DNA from: Acidovorax sp. HDW3
Lineage (GTDB): Bacteria > Pseudomonadota > Gammaproteobacteria > Burkholderiales > Burkholderiaceae_C
NCBI RefSeq assembly: GCF_011303755.1
Contig: NZ_CP049885.1
Location: forward strand, 398,001 to 462,000
Length of the DNA stretch: 64,000 nucleotides
Reading direction: 5' to 3'
Positions 1-10,475 of this stretch are shown here, in pieces. The translations under genes were made by a program, and so were the position numbers. How positions within the stretch are numbered: position 1 is the stretch's first letter; every line of letters begins with the position of its first letter. Below the pieces are notes generated by a model, which saw nothing but the letters and a program-made list of their open reading frames with translations, was not told where the DNA came from and did no database searches.

Positions 1-1
1 G

Positions 2-220
2 CTGCGCGAGTGGGACAAAAAATTCCCCGGCCGCATCGAGAGCATGTTGCGCGCCATGGGCCACGTGGTGACCACGCACATGATGGACCCCAAGCTCTAC
101 GACTTCTACAACGCCCGCGCCACCGGCATTGCCGATCCCAATGGCGACATGGTGTTTGACGAGGAAGAATTCCCCGCCACCCCCAGCCTGCCGGGGATGC
201 AGGTCATCCAGATGGGGTGA
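2..220 (+). CDS. C-terminal fragment of an unidentified protein
   Basis: The reading frame is open from the window edge and ends in TGA at 218-220, giving the last 72 residues of a protein whose start lies outside the window. The fragment is soluble-looking and rich in charged and aromatic residues, including the stretches [15 protein letters not shown] and [10 protein letters not shown], and it ends in MQVIQMG. I do not recognise the family and assign no function. Codon use matches the neighbours, with GC-rich third positions, which supports real coding. It reads in the same direction as the lipoprotein gene that follows but is separated from it by a repeat element, so co-transcription is uncertain. 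Confidence 0.6.
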   Translation: MREWDKKFPGRIESMLRAMGHVVTTHMMDPKLYDFYNARATGIADPNGDMVFDEEEFPATPSLPGMQVIQMG

Positions 221-228
221 TTGCAAGC

Positions 229-288
229 AAAAAGTGGCTCTAGCGCTTGCCAGGCAAGCGCAAGCAGCTATTAAATAAATAGCATCAG
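229..288 (-). repeat. Two-hairpin dispersed repeat, copy 1
   Basis: This is a reverse-orientation copy of the repeat family seen at least twelve more times in the window. It has a GC-rich palindrome built on gcgcttgcc/ggcaagcgc (242-260) followed by an AT-rich hairpin gctatt...aatagc (267-283). It fills most of the gap between the first two genes. Confidence 0.85.
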
Positions 289-341
289 GAACCAATTCCC
301 GGCGCTGCCCCTCCCTCTTTGTCAACACCCAAGGAGTTGCC

Positions 342-950
342 ATGCTGTTGTTTCAACGTTGTGCTGCGGCGCTGGGCCTGGTGGGCGCACTGCTGCTCAC
401 GGGCTGCGCCACGCAGCGCGCCGTGCAGGCCGAGGTGCAGAGCTATTCGCAGCTGCAGGCCCTGCCGGCGCCGCCCACCTACCGGCTGGAGCTGCTGCCT
501 TCGCAGCAGGCGCAGGCCGGGCAGTTCGCCGCCATCGAGGCGCAGGCCGTGCAGGCCCTGGCCAAGGTCGGCCTGCAGCGCGATGAGGCGCAGCCGCGCC
601 TGGTGGTGCAAATCAGCGCCCAGGCGCGCACCACCTTGCCCGAGAACTGGCCCTACGGCCCGGGCGGCGGTGGTTGGGGCTGGGGCATGGGCTGGGGCTG
701 GCACCGCCACGGCGGCCTGGGCGGCGCCTGGATGCTCGACCGGCCGCCGACCCTGCAGTACCGCTCGGTCGGCATCGTCATGCGCGATGCGCAGACGCAG
801 CAGCTGGTGTATGAAACCTCGGCCACGCACGAAGAGGTGTGGAGCAACGACCGCCTCATCTTCGGCACCCTGTTCGATGCCGCGCTCACCGGCTTTCCGC
901 ACCCGCCCGCCGGTGCGCGCCAGGTGCGCAGCGAAATTCCCACGCAGTAA
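342..950 (+). CDS. DUF4136-type outer-membrane lipoprotein
   Basis: Predicted lipoprotein of 202 aa. The N-terminus is a lipoprotein signal peptide with hydrophobic core and lipobox LTGC at about residues 19-22, so the mature protein would start at Cys22 and be lipid-anchored. The rest resembles the DUF4136 family: an early YRLELLPSQQ strand, a central helix, then LVVQISAQ. A Gly/Trp-rich low-complexity stretch (about residues 107-127, GGGGWGWGMGWGW) lies in the middle. The start is set by AAGGAG at 331-336, six bases upstream of the ATG. The next gene starts 2 bp after the stop, suggesting co-transcription. Function is unknown; DUF4136 proteins are envelope lipoproteins without an assigned activity. 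Confidence 0.8.
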   Translation: MLLFQRCAAALGLVGALLLTGCATQRAVQAEVQSYSQLQALPAPPTYRLELLPSQQAQAGQFAAIEAQAVQALAKVGLQRDEAQPRLVVQISAQARTTLPENWPYGPGGGGWGWGMGWGWHRHGGLGGAWMLDRPPTLQYRSVGIVMRDAQTQQLVYETSATHEEVWSNDRLIFGTLFDAALTGFPHPPAGARQVRSEIPTQ

Positions 951-952
951 CC

Positions 953-1594
953 ATGCAAGTGACCCGCATCATCGCCGTGCGCCATGGCGAGACGGCCTGG
1001 AACCGCGACACCCGCATCCAGGGCCATACCGACATCGCCCTCAACGCCACCGGCCAATGGCAGGCGCGCCAGCTCGCGCGCGCCCTGGCGCAGGAGCCGC
1101 TGGCCGCCATCTACAGCAGCGACCTGCAGCGCGCCCAGGCCACCGCCCAGGCCGTGGCCGAGGCCACGGGGGCGCCGCTGCACCTCGATGCCGGCCTGCG
1201 CGAGCGCGGCTTTGGCGCTTTCGAGGGGCGCAGCTTTGCCGAGATTGAGGCGCAGCTGCCCGAGCAAGCGCGCCGCTGGCGCCAGCGCGAGCCGGACTAC
1301 GCTCCCGAGGGCGGCGAAACCCTGCTGCAGCTGCGCGCGCGCGTGCACGCCGCCACCGAGGGCATTGCCGCGCGCCACCCGGGCGCGCTGCTGCTGCTGG
1401 TGGCGCATGGCGGCGTGCTCGACGTGCTCTACCGCGCCGCCACGCGCCAGAGCATCCAGGCGCCGCGCACCTGGCAGCTGACGAACACGGCCATCAACCG
1501 GCTGCTGTGGACCCCCGGTCATGGGCTAAGCTTGGTGGGTTGGGCCGATACCGGCCACCTCGAACAAGCCAGCCGTGATGAAACCACTGCCTGA
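953..1594 (+). CDS. Histidine phosphatase family protein (GpmB/CobC-like)
   Basis: Protein of 213 aa in the histidine phosphatase (phosphoglycerate mutase-like) superfamily. The catalytic motif RHGETAWN with the phospho-accepting His lies near residue 9, the partner SDLQRAQATA at about residue 60, and the second catalytic His in VAHGGVLDVL at about residue 153. The short cytosolic form without signal peptide suggests a cofactor-independent phosphatase on a small substrate such as a sugar phosphate; the substrate cannot be told from sequence. The ATG lies 2 bp after the lipoprotein stop, and the 3' end overlaps the next gene by 17 bp, so the three genes look like one operon. Confidence 0.88.
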   Translation: MQVTRIIAVRHGETAWNRDTRIQGHTDIALNATGQWQARQLARALAQEPLAAIYSSDLQRAQATAQAVAEATGAPLHLDAGLRERGFGAFEGRSFAEIEAQLPEQARRWRQREPDYAPEGGETLLQLRARVHAATEGIAARHPGALLLLVAHGGVLDVLYRAATRQSIQAPRTWQLTNTAINRLLWTPGHGLSLVGWADTGHLEQASRDETTA

Positions 1595-2738
1595 ACACCT
1601 GCGCGCCAGCATCGGCCTGCGCGTCGATCTGATTGAAACCCCGGCCCCGGTCGTCGATCTCGATGCCATGGAGCGCAACATCCAGCGCATGGCCGAGTTC
1701 GCGCGCAAGCACGGCGTGCGCTGGCGCCCCCATGCCAAGCTGCACAAGAGCGCCGACATCGCCCTGCAGCTGCAGCAGGCCGGCGCCTGCGGCGCCTGCG
1801 TGCAAACACTCGCCGAAGCCGAGGCCCTGGCGGCGGGCGGCGTCAATGACATCTTTCTCACCAACGAGCTGCTCGCGGCCAGCAAGCTGCTGCGCGCGGC
1901 CAGTCTGGCGGCGCAGCTGGCGGCGCGCGGTGGGCGCCTGGCGCTGGCGGTTGACAGCGCCGAGGGCGTGGCGCGCCTGGCCGAGGCCATGCAGGTGGCG
2001 GGCAGCAGCGCCGGCATCGACGTGTTCGTGGAAATCGACGTCGGCCAGGGCCGCTGCGGCCTGCCCCCCGGGCCCGAGGCCGTGGCCCTGGCGCAAGCCA
2101 TCACGGCGCAGCCGCGCCTGCGCTTTGCCGGCCTGCAGGCCTACCACGGCAGCGCCCAGCACCTGCGCAGCTGCGCCGAGCGGCGCGCCGCCATTGCCGG
2201 CGCCACCGCCCTGGCGGCCAAGGCGCGCAGCCTGATCGAGGCTGCCGGCCTGGGGCTGCCGCTGGTCACCGGTTCGGGCACCGGCACCCTGGTGCACGAG
2301 GCTGCCAGCGGCGTTTACGGCGAGCTGCAGCCGGGCTCTTTTCTGTTCATGGATGCCGACTACGCGCGCAACGAGCGCGAGCCGGCGCAGCCGGCGTTCG
2401 AGCAGGCGCTGTTCATCAAGACGCAGGTGATTTCGGCGCGCGAGACGCATGTGGTGTGCGACGCTGGCCACAAGAGCCACGCCATCGACTCCGGCCTGCC
2501 CCAGGTCTGGGGCCTGGCGCCCGAGCGTGCCCTGGGCTTTGCCAACGGCGGTGACGAGCACGGCATCCTGACCGTGCGCGGCTCCAAGGCGCGCCTGCCG
2601 GCGCTCGGGCGCATGTTGTGGCTGGTGCCCGGCCACTGCGACCCGACGGTGAACCTGCACGACCACCTGATCGGCGTGCGCGGCGGGCTCGCGCACGGCA
2701 CGGTCGAGCGCATCATCAGCGTGGACGCGCGCGGCTGA
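1578..2738 (+). CDS. D-threonine aldolase / DSD1-type PLP enzyme
   Basis: Protein of 386 aa with an alanine-racemase-like N-terminal barrel and a C-terminal DSD1-like domain. The PLP lysine is in RPHAKLHKSA at about residue 53. A metal-binding element PGHCDPTVNLHD lies near the C-terminus; the His-x-Asp arrangement is closer to D-threonine or D-3-hydroxyaspartate aldolases than to the His-x-Cys of D-serine dehydratase, by family knowledge. The expected reaction is metal- and PLP-dependent cleavage of a D-beta-hydroxy amino acid to glycine plus aldehyde. GTG at 1575 is an alternative start directly before the ATG. It overlaps the phosphatase gene and converges with the Lrp-type regulator 6 bp beyond its stop. 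Confidence 0.85.
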   Translation: MKPLPEHLRASIGLRVDLIETPAPVVDLDAMERNIQRMAEFARKHGVRWRPHAKLHKSADIALQLQQAGACGACVQTLAEAEALAAGGVNDIFLTNELLAASKLLRAASLAAQLAARGGRLALAVDSAEGVARLAEAMQVAGSSAGIDVFVEIDVGQGRCGLPPGPEAVALAQAITAQPRLRFAGLQAYHGSAQHLRSCAERRAAIAGATALAAKARSLIEAAGLGLPLVTGSGTGTLVHEAASGVYGELQPGSFLFMDADYARNEREPAQPAFEQALFIKTQVISARETHVVCDAGHKSHAIDSGLPQVWGLAPERALGFANGGDEHGILTVRGSKARLPALGRMLWLVPGHCDPTVNLHDHLIGVRGGLAHGTVERIISVDARG

Positions 2739-2744
2739 CGCTGC

Positions 2745-3230
2745 TTATTTTTCCAGCGCCAGCGCCCACTGGCACTTGGCGCGTTTGACGCTGAAAAACG
2801 CCTTCACGTTGCGCACATTGCCGTCTTGCGTGAACAGGCGCTGCGCCAGCGCCTGGTAGGCCGGCATATCGCGCGTGTGCGTCACCAAAATAAAGTCGGG
2901 CCCGGGCGAGACACGCCAGCACTGCTGCACCTGCGCCTCGGCCACGGCGCGGGCCTCAAAGGCGTCGAGCCATTCGGCCCCCTGGCGATCGAGGCTGACC
3001 TCGACGATGGCCGACAGGCCATGGCCGATCAGCTGCGCCAGGCGTTCGGGCCGCAAGATGGCCACCTGGCGCTCGATCAGGCCCAGCGCCTGCAGCCGGC
3101 GCACGCGCCGCAGGCAGGTGGGGGCGGAGATGTGTGCGCGCTCGGCCAGGGCCTGGTTGCTTTGGCTGGCGTCTTCTTGCAGGGCTTGCAATAGCAGCCA
3201 ATCCGTATCGTCTAATTGCGTTTGTTCCAT
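2745..3230 (-). CDS. Lrp/AsnC family transcriptional regulator
   Basis: Regulator of 161 aa. The N-terminal winged helix-turn-helix (about residues 7-65, with SNQALAERAHISAPTCLRRV as recognition region) is followed by the RAM/ligand-binding domain (about residues 70-150, VEVSLDRQG...FILVTHTRDM). Family members bind amino acids as octamers or dimers and control amino-acid metabolism, often including their own gene. Its stop is 6 bp from that of the convergent D-threonine aldolase gene, and it is divergent from glmS across an AT-rich 127-bp spacer. A role in regulating the adjacent aldolase is inferred from position only. Confidence 0.88.
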   Translation of the reverse strand: MEQTQLDDTDWLLLQALQEDASQSNQALAERAHISAPTCLRRVRRLQALGLIERQVAILRPERLAQLIGHGLSAIVEVSLDRQGAEWLDAFEARAVAEAQVQQCWRVSPGPDFILVTHTRDMPAYQALAQRLFTQDGNVRNVKAFFSVKRAKCQWALALEK

Positions 3231-3357
3231 GGTTTTGAAATTTTATTTCTCACATGGGTATTGGTGTAATTTAATTTCATAAATTTCAAAAAAACAATCT
3301 GAAATTTCTTTTTGCTTTGCCTAGCATCGCCCCATCTTTCACAAAGGCGGTTTTTTT
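3231..3357. promoter_or_regulatory. AT-rich divergent spacer between lrp-type gene and glmS
   Basis: This 127-bp spacer is strikingly AT-rich for the region and contains repeated short inverted motifs of the form gaaatt/aatttc (around 3237-3249 and 3281-3306). It must hold the promoters for the regulator (minus strand) and glmS (plus strand). Lrp-family proteins favour AT-rich imperfect palindromes, so autoregulation here is plausible. I could not assign convincing -35/-10 pairs. Confidence 0.4.
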
Positions 3358-5226
3358 ATGTGCGGCATCGTCGGCGCAGTCTCTGCGCGCAACATCGTTC
3401 CCATCCTGGTGCAGGGCCTGCAACGCCTGGAATACCGGGGTTATGACTCCTGCGGCGTTGCCATCCACGGCGCCAGCCTGGGCGGCAGTGGCGGCCTGCA
3501 GCGCGCGCGCAGCACGGCGCGCGTGGCCGAGCTGCTGGCGCAGGTCGAGCACGAGCACATTGCGGGTGCAACCGGCATTGCGCACACGCGCTGGGCCACG
3601 CATGGTGCGCCGGCGGTGCACAACGCGCATCCGCATTTCAGCCCCGGGCCGGGCGCCGGGCTGGACGCACCCGGGCGCATCGCCCTGGTGCACAACGGCA
3701 TCATCGAGAACCACGAGGAGCTGCGTGCGCAGCTGCAGGCGCGCGGCTACGTGTTCGTCAGCCAGACCGATACCGAAGTCATCGCCCACCTGGTCGATAG
3801 CCTGTACGAGGGCGACCTGTTCGCTGCCGTGCACGCCGCCACGCACCAGCTGCACGGCGCCTACGCCATTGCCGTGATGCACAAGGACGAGCCGCAGCGC
3901 GTGGTGGGTGCGCGTGCCGGCTCGCCACTGGTGCTGGGTGTGGGCCAGGGTGAGCATTTCCTGGCCAGCGACGCCATGGCGCTCGCTGGTGTCACCGACC
4001 AGATCGTGTACCTGGAGGAGGGCGACCTGGTCGATCTGCAGCCCGGGCGCTACTGGATTGCCGGCGCCGATGGCCGCCCGCTGCCCGAGGGCAGCCGCCC
4101 GGTGCGCACCGTGCACGCGCACAGCGGCGCGGCCGAGCTCGGGCCCTACCGCCACTACATGCAAAAAGAAATTTTCGAGCAGCCGCGCGCCCTGGCCGAT
4201 ACGCTCGAAGGCGTGCAGGCCATCACGCCCGAGCTGTTTGGCGACGGCGCCTACCGCGTCTTCAAGGAGATTGATTCGGTGCTGATCCTCGCCTGCGGCA
4301 CCAGCTACTACAGCGGCTGCACGGCCAAATACTGGCTTGAAAGCCTGGCGCGCATCCCGACGCAGGTGGAGGTGGCGAGCGAATACCGCTACCGCGACAG
4401 CGTGCCCAACCCGCGCCAGCTGATCGTCACCATCAGCCAGTCGGGCGAAACCGCCGACACCCTGGCGGCGCTGCGCCACGCGCAAAGCCTGGGCCACCGC
4501 CATACGCTGACCATCTGCAACGTCGCCACCAGCGCCATGGTGCGCGAGTGCCAGCTGGCCTACGTCACGCGCGCCGGAGTGGAGATTGGCGTGGCCAGCA
4601 CCAAAGCCTTCACCACCCAGCTGGCCGGGCTGTTCTTGCTCACCCTGGCGCTGGCGCAGGTGCGCAATCTGCTCACTGAGGAGCAAGAGGCAGCGCACCT
4701 CAAAGCCATGCGCCACCTGCCCGTGGCGCTGCAGGCCGTGCTGGCGCTCGAACCCCAGCTCATCAGCTGGGCCGAGGACTTTGCGCGCATGGAAAACGCC
4801 CTCTTCCTGGGCCGGGGCGTGCACTACCCGGTGGCGCTCGAAGGTGCGCTCAAGCTCAAGGAAATCAGCTACATCCACGCCGAAGCCTACCCGGCGGGCG
4901 AGCTCAAGCACGGCCCGCTGGCGCTGGTCACCAGCGCCATGCCGGTGGTGACCGTCGCACCCAACGATGCGCTGCTGGAAAAGCTCAAGAGCAATATGCA
5001 GGAAGTGCGCGCACGCGGCGGCGTGCTCTACGTGCTGGCCGATGCCGATACCCGCATCGACAGCGCCGAGGGCCTGCACGTCATCCGTATGCCCGAGCAC
5101 TACGGCGCCCTGAGCCCGCTCTTGCACGTGGTGCCGCTGCAACTGCTGGCCTACCACACCGCCTGCGCACGCGGCACAGACGTGGACAAGCCCCGCAACC
5201 TTGCCAAGAGCGTGACGGTCGAATGA
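3358..5226 (+). CDS. glmS: Glutamine--fructose-6-phosphate aminotransferase
   Basis: Protein of 622 aa, normal length for GlmS. It makes glucosamine-6-phosphate from fructose-6-phosphate and glutamine, the first step to UDP-GlcNAc for peptidoglycan and LPS. The nucleophilic Cys is exposed after Met removal (start [10 protein letters not shown]). The glutaminase domain covers about residues 1-240, with two SIS domains after it (GTSYYSG near 315, SQSGETADT near 361). The C-terminus is the near-invariant [11 protein letters not shown], whose codons are the known TnsD target attTn7 in many bacteria. The ATG at 3358 is fixed by the Cys2 requirement. No GlmS ribozyme is expected or seen upstream. 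Confidence 0.97.
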   Translation: MCGIVGAVSARNIVPILVQGLQRLEYRGYDSCGVAIHGASLGGSGGLQRARSTARVAELLAQVEHEHIAGATGIAHTRWATHGAPAVHNAHPHFSPGPGAGLDAPGRIALVHNGIIENHEELRAQLQARGYVFVSQTDTEVIAHLVDSLYEGDLFAAVHAATHQLHGAYAIAVMHKDEPQRVVGARAGSPLVLGVGQGEHFLASDAMALAGVTDQIVYLEEGDLVDLQPGRYWIAGADGRPLPEGSRPVRTVHAHSGAAELGPYRHYMQKEIFEQPRALADTLEGVQAITPELFGDGAYRVFKEIDSVLILACGTSYYSGCTAKYWLESLARIPTQVEVASEYRYRDSVPNPRQLIVTISQSGETADTLAALRHAQSLGHRHTLTICNVATSAMVRECQLAYVTRAGVEIGVASTKAFTTQLAGLFLLTLALAQVRNLLTEEQEAAHLKAMRHLPVALQAVLALEPQLISWAEDFARMENALFLGRGVHYPVALEGALKLKEISYIHAEAYPAGELKHGPLALVTSAMPVVTVAPNDALLEKLKSNMQEVRARGGVLYVLADADTRIDSAEGLHVIRMPEHYGALSPLLHVVPLQLLAYHTACARGTDVDKPRNLAKSVTVE

Positions 5227-5357
5227 CCGGCACGTTCTTGGGGGCGCGCAGCGCCACGCCGTAGGCGCAAGGTTGCGGGGCTTGCGGCGCAGGCTCATGT
5301 CGGCGCAGCCGGCGTGAAGCTGCGCAGCAGCGTGCCGCAGCCACAAGGGTTGTTTGA

Positions 5358-5466
5358 TTGCCAAGAGCGTGACGGTCGAATGACCGGCGCGCTCTTGGGG
5401 GCGCGCAGCGACCCGCCGTAGGCGCAAGGTTGCGGGGCTTGCGGCGTGAAGCTGCGCAGCCCTGTG
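5358..5466 (+). repeat. Second copy of the glmS 3' end / attTn7 sequence
   Basis: The segment starting at 5358 repeats, without a mismatch for about 31 bases, the glmS 3' end that starts at 5201 (codons for the last residues, the stop codon and the next bases). Similarity continues through about 5284 in copy 1 and 5442 in copy 2, then resumes in the gcgtgaagctgcgcag motif. The offset is 157 bp, and copy 2 lacks a block of roughly 25 bases present in copy 1. It is therefore a partial tandem duplication that carries the TnsD-recognition part of glmS but no reading frame. Confidence 0.9.
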
Positions 5467-5512
5467 CATGTACATATCTTTTTTTGATAGCGCACAACGC
5501 TTGTTTGGCGCT

Positions 5513-5632
5513 GGTTTGCACTCCCTCTCCCCTTGCGGGAGAGGGTTGGGGAGAGGGGTGAATAGGCAAGGTGCTGCCAGCGCCCCCTCTCCCCCAGCCC
5601 CTCCCCCGCGAGGGGGGAGGGAAGCAAAAACC
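5513..5632. repeat. Long imperfect inverted repeat (REP-pair-like)
   Basis: Two arms of about 45-50 bases face each other: ggtttgcactccctctcc... (from 5513) and ...gggagggaagcaaaaacc (to 5632), with a loop near 5560-5582. Each arm contains its own smaller hairpin (ccctctccccttgcgggagaggg in the left arm). The layout resembles paired extragenic palindromes. The flanks at about 5638 and 5715 carry a short direct repeat, tgaccaggcgg. No gene is visible in 5227-5733. Confidence 0.75.
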
Positions 5633-5733
5633 GCCCTTTGACCAGGCGGATGGGAGCCGTCAAAAGATGTGTGCATACACAAGCCCCAGAGGGGGAAGGA
5701 GCAAAACCCGCTGCGTGACCAGGCGGCCGGGCG

Positions 5734-6042
5734 CTAATAGCCCCCGCTTTGCACCTTGATTCGAATACTGGCCACATCCCAGCCCTTGCTGCGCAGGTGC
5801 GCCGCCAGGGCGGGCAGCAGCTGGCGCAGCTTGGCGGCGCCGGCGTTGCCCTGCACCAGCAGGCACCAGCTGCTGCCATCGATCGGGCCGGCTTGCACCA
5901 GGGCGCGCAGGCCGGGCGGCAGCAGCGGGGTGATGGCCTGCAGGCGGGCGCTGGAGTCGCGCGTGAGCGTGACCAGCTGCGCCAGCGTGGGCGCTTCGGT
6001 CGCGGCTTGCTGCAGGCTGATGGCGTGGTGGCGGCGGTGCAT
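5734..6042 (-). CDS. dciA: DciA-like DUF721 protein
   Basis: Small basic protein of 102 aa of the DUF721 family, whose founding member DciA loads or operates the replicative helicase DnaB in bacteria lacking DnaC/DnaI. It covers essentially the whole DUF721 domain: an N-terminal helical segment (LAQLVTLTRDSSARLQAI), then the alpha-beta part ending in WDVASIRIKVQSGGY. I chose the ATG at 6042 because family similarity starts there; the frame stays open further upstream but has no support. It is divergent from secA, a position often seen for DUF721 genes. Helicase-loader function is inferred from the family. Confidence 0.75.
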   Translation of the reverse strand: MHRRHHAISLQQAATEAPTLAQLVTLTRDSSARLQAITPLLPPGLRALVQAGPIDGSSWCLLVQGNAGAAKLRQLLPALAAHLRSKGWDVASIRIKVQSGGY

Positions 6043-6241
6043 GGGGCGATTATCGCCAGCGTGGGCGCCGCCTTGCGGTGCTGGCTTGGGGGCGGGCAGT
6101 AAAATGGCGCGTTTGGTTTCCCGCTTCCCGGTGCAGGCGCAGCTTGCAATGCTGGGCAGTGGCCCCACCTGAACTTCCGTACTTTTTAGGGATTTTGGGT
6201 CGCTGTGCCGGCGCAATGCGGTGGCAGCGGCTTTTGTTCGC

Positions 6242-8992
<2,751 letters not shown>

Positions 8993-9001
8993 AACCAGGC
9001 A

Positions 9002-9130
9002 CAACCCCCTGAGCGGCTGCGCCGCTTCCCCCTTCTCTCGGCTGCGCCGGGAAGGGGGACGACACCAGCGCGGCGGGGCGGCCCTTGCGCGGTGTCTGCT
9101 GGTGTGGGCCGCGCCAGTTTCAGGGGGTTG
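9002..9130. mobile_element. 129-bp element with perfect 11-bp terminal inverted repeats
   Basis: The ends are caaccccctga (9002-9012) and tcagggggttg (9120-9130), exact reverse complements. Inside are further palindromes: ggctgcgccgcttccccc...gggaaggggga (about 9014-9059) and GC-rich arms near 9070-9115. There is no coding capacity. It sits 9 bp after the secA stop, and its far end is 59 bp before argJ. The form is that of a MITE or a large multi-hairpin extragenic element; a role in terminating secA transcription is possible. Confidence 0.7.
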
Positions 9131-9189
9131 CGGTCCATGTTTTTTGGGGGCGCCTTATCGTCGTCCCTGTTTTTGGAAGGATCATCCCC

Positions 9190-10419
9190 ATGCCCGTACA
9201 TCTCTCTGCTCCCAACCCTGCTGACCTGCACCCCGTGCGCGGCGTGCGCATTGGCGTGGCCGAAGCCGGCGTGCGCAAGGCCGGTCGCAAAGACTTGACG
9301 GTGTTCCTGCTCGACGCGGGCGCCAGCGTGGCCGGCGTGTTCACGCAAAACCGCTTCTGCGCCGCGCCGGTGCAGGTCTGCCGCGAGCACCTGGCTGCGG
9401 GCAGCGCCATCCGCGCCATGGTCATCAACACCGGTAATGCCAACGCCGGCACCGGCGCCGACGGCCTGGCGCGTGCGCGTGCCACCTGCGACGCGCTGGC
9501 GGCGCAGCTGGGCCTGGCGGCGCAGCAGGTGCTGCCGTTTTCCACCGGCGTCATCATGGAAACCCTGCCGGTCGAGCGCATCACCGCCGGCCTGCCCGCC
9601 GCCCTGGCCGACGCCCAACCCGCCCACTGGGCGCGCGCGGCCGAAGGCATCATGACCACCGACACCCTGCCCAAGGCCGCCAGCCGCCAGATCACCCTGG
9701 GCGGGCAGAGCGTGAACATCACCGGCATCAGCAAGGGCGCGGGCATGATCCGCCCGAACATGGCGACCATGCTCGGCTTTGTCGCCACCGACGCCGCCAT
9801 CGATCCGCAGCTGCTGCAGCCGCTGGTGCGCGAGATTGCCGACCAGTCCTTCAACCGCGTGACCATCGACGGCGATACCTCGACCAACGACTCCTTCGTG
9901 CTCGTCGCCACGCACCAGGCGGGCAATGCGGCTATCACCTCTTTGGACAGCACCGAGGGCGCGCAGCTCAAGGCCGCGCTCTTGGCCGTGGCGCAGCAGC
10001 TGGCGCAGGCCATCGTGCGCGACGGCGAGGGGGCGACCAAGTTCATCACCATCCGCGTCGAAGGGGGCAAAACCAGCGATGAATGCCGCCAGGTGGCTTA
10101 CGCCATCGCCCATTCGCCGCTGGTGAAGACGGCGTTTTTCGCCAGCGACCCGAACCTGGGCCGCATCCTGGCGGCGGTGGGCTACGCCGGTATTGCCGAC
10201 CTGGACCAGACCCACATCGACCTGTACCTCGACGAGGTGCACGTGGCCGTGCAGGGCGGGCGCAACCCCCAGTACCGCGAGGAAGACGGCCAGCGCGTGA
10301 TGCAGCAAAGCGAGATCACCGTGCGCGTCTGCCTGGGCCGGGGCACGGCCAGCGACACCGTCTGGACCTGCGACCTGAGCCACGACTACGTCACCATCAA
10401 CGCCGACTACCGTTCCTGA
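9190..10419 (+). CDS. argJ: Bifunctional ornithine acetyltransferase / N-acetylglutamate synthase
   Basis: Protein of 409 aa of the ArgJ family. It transfers the acetyl group from N-acetylornithine to glutamate, closing the acetyl cycle of arginine synthesis; bifunctional members also use acetyl-CoA. The self-cleavage site that splits ArgJ into alpha and beta chains is visible as [13 protein letters not shown] near residue 195, with Thr as the new N-terminal nucleophile. Other motifs are NTGNANAGTG near 80 and DGEGATKF near 279. The C-terminus [11 protein letters not shown] is typical. The ATG at 9190 follows ggaaggatcatcccc, with GGAAGG as a fair ribosome site. Confidence 0.96.
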   Translation: MPVHLSAPNPADLHPVRGVRIGVAEAGVRKAGRKDLTVFLLDAGASVAGVFTQNRFCAAPVQVCREHLAAGSAIRAMVINTGNANAGTGADGLARARATCDALAAQLGLAAQQVLPFSTGVIMETLPVERITAGLPAALADAQPAHWARAAEGIMTTDTLPKAASRQITLGGQSVNITGISKGAGMIRPNMATMLGFVATDAAIDPQLLQPLVREIADQSFNRVTIDGDTSTNDSFVLVATHQAGNAAITSLDSTEGAQLKAALLAVAQQLAQAIVRDGEGATKFITIRVEGGKTSDECRQVAYAIAHSPLVKTAFFASDPNLGRILAAVGYAGIADLDQTHIDLYLDEVHVAVQGGRNPQYREEDGQRVMQQSEITVRVCLGRGTASDTVWTCDLSHDYVTINADYRS

Positions 10420-10420
10420 T

Positions 10421-10475
10421 ATCGCTATTTTTTTAATAGCTGCTTGCGCTTGCCTGGCAAGCGCTAGAGGCCAAA
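10421..10475 (+). repeat. Two-hairpin dispersed repeat, copy 2
   Basis: This forward copy is the clearest in the window: AT-rich hairpin gctatt...aatagc (10424-10440), then the nearly perfect palindrome gcgcttgcctggcaagcgc (10446-10464) and the tail tagaggcc. It ends directly at the start codon of the next gene, so it replaces any normal ribosome-binding region there. Confidence 0.9.

Noticed and set aside
3231-3357. A glmS ribozyme or riboswitch upstream of glmS
   Set aside because: The leader is short and AT-rich with no ribozyme core. The glmS ribozyme belongs to Gram-positive bacteria.
3286-5682. A long open frame on the strand opposite glmS
   Set aside because: It is a shadow of glmS and the downstream repeats. 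It has no recognisable domain and unnatural composition.
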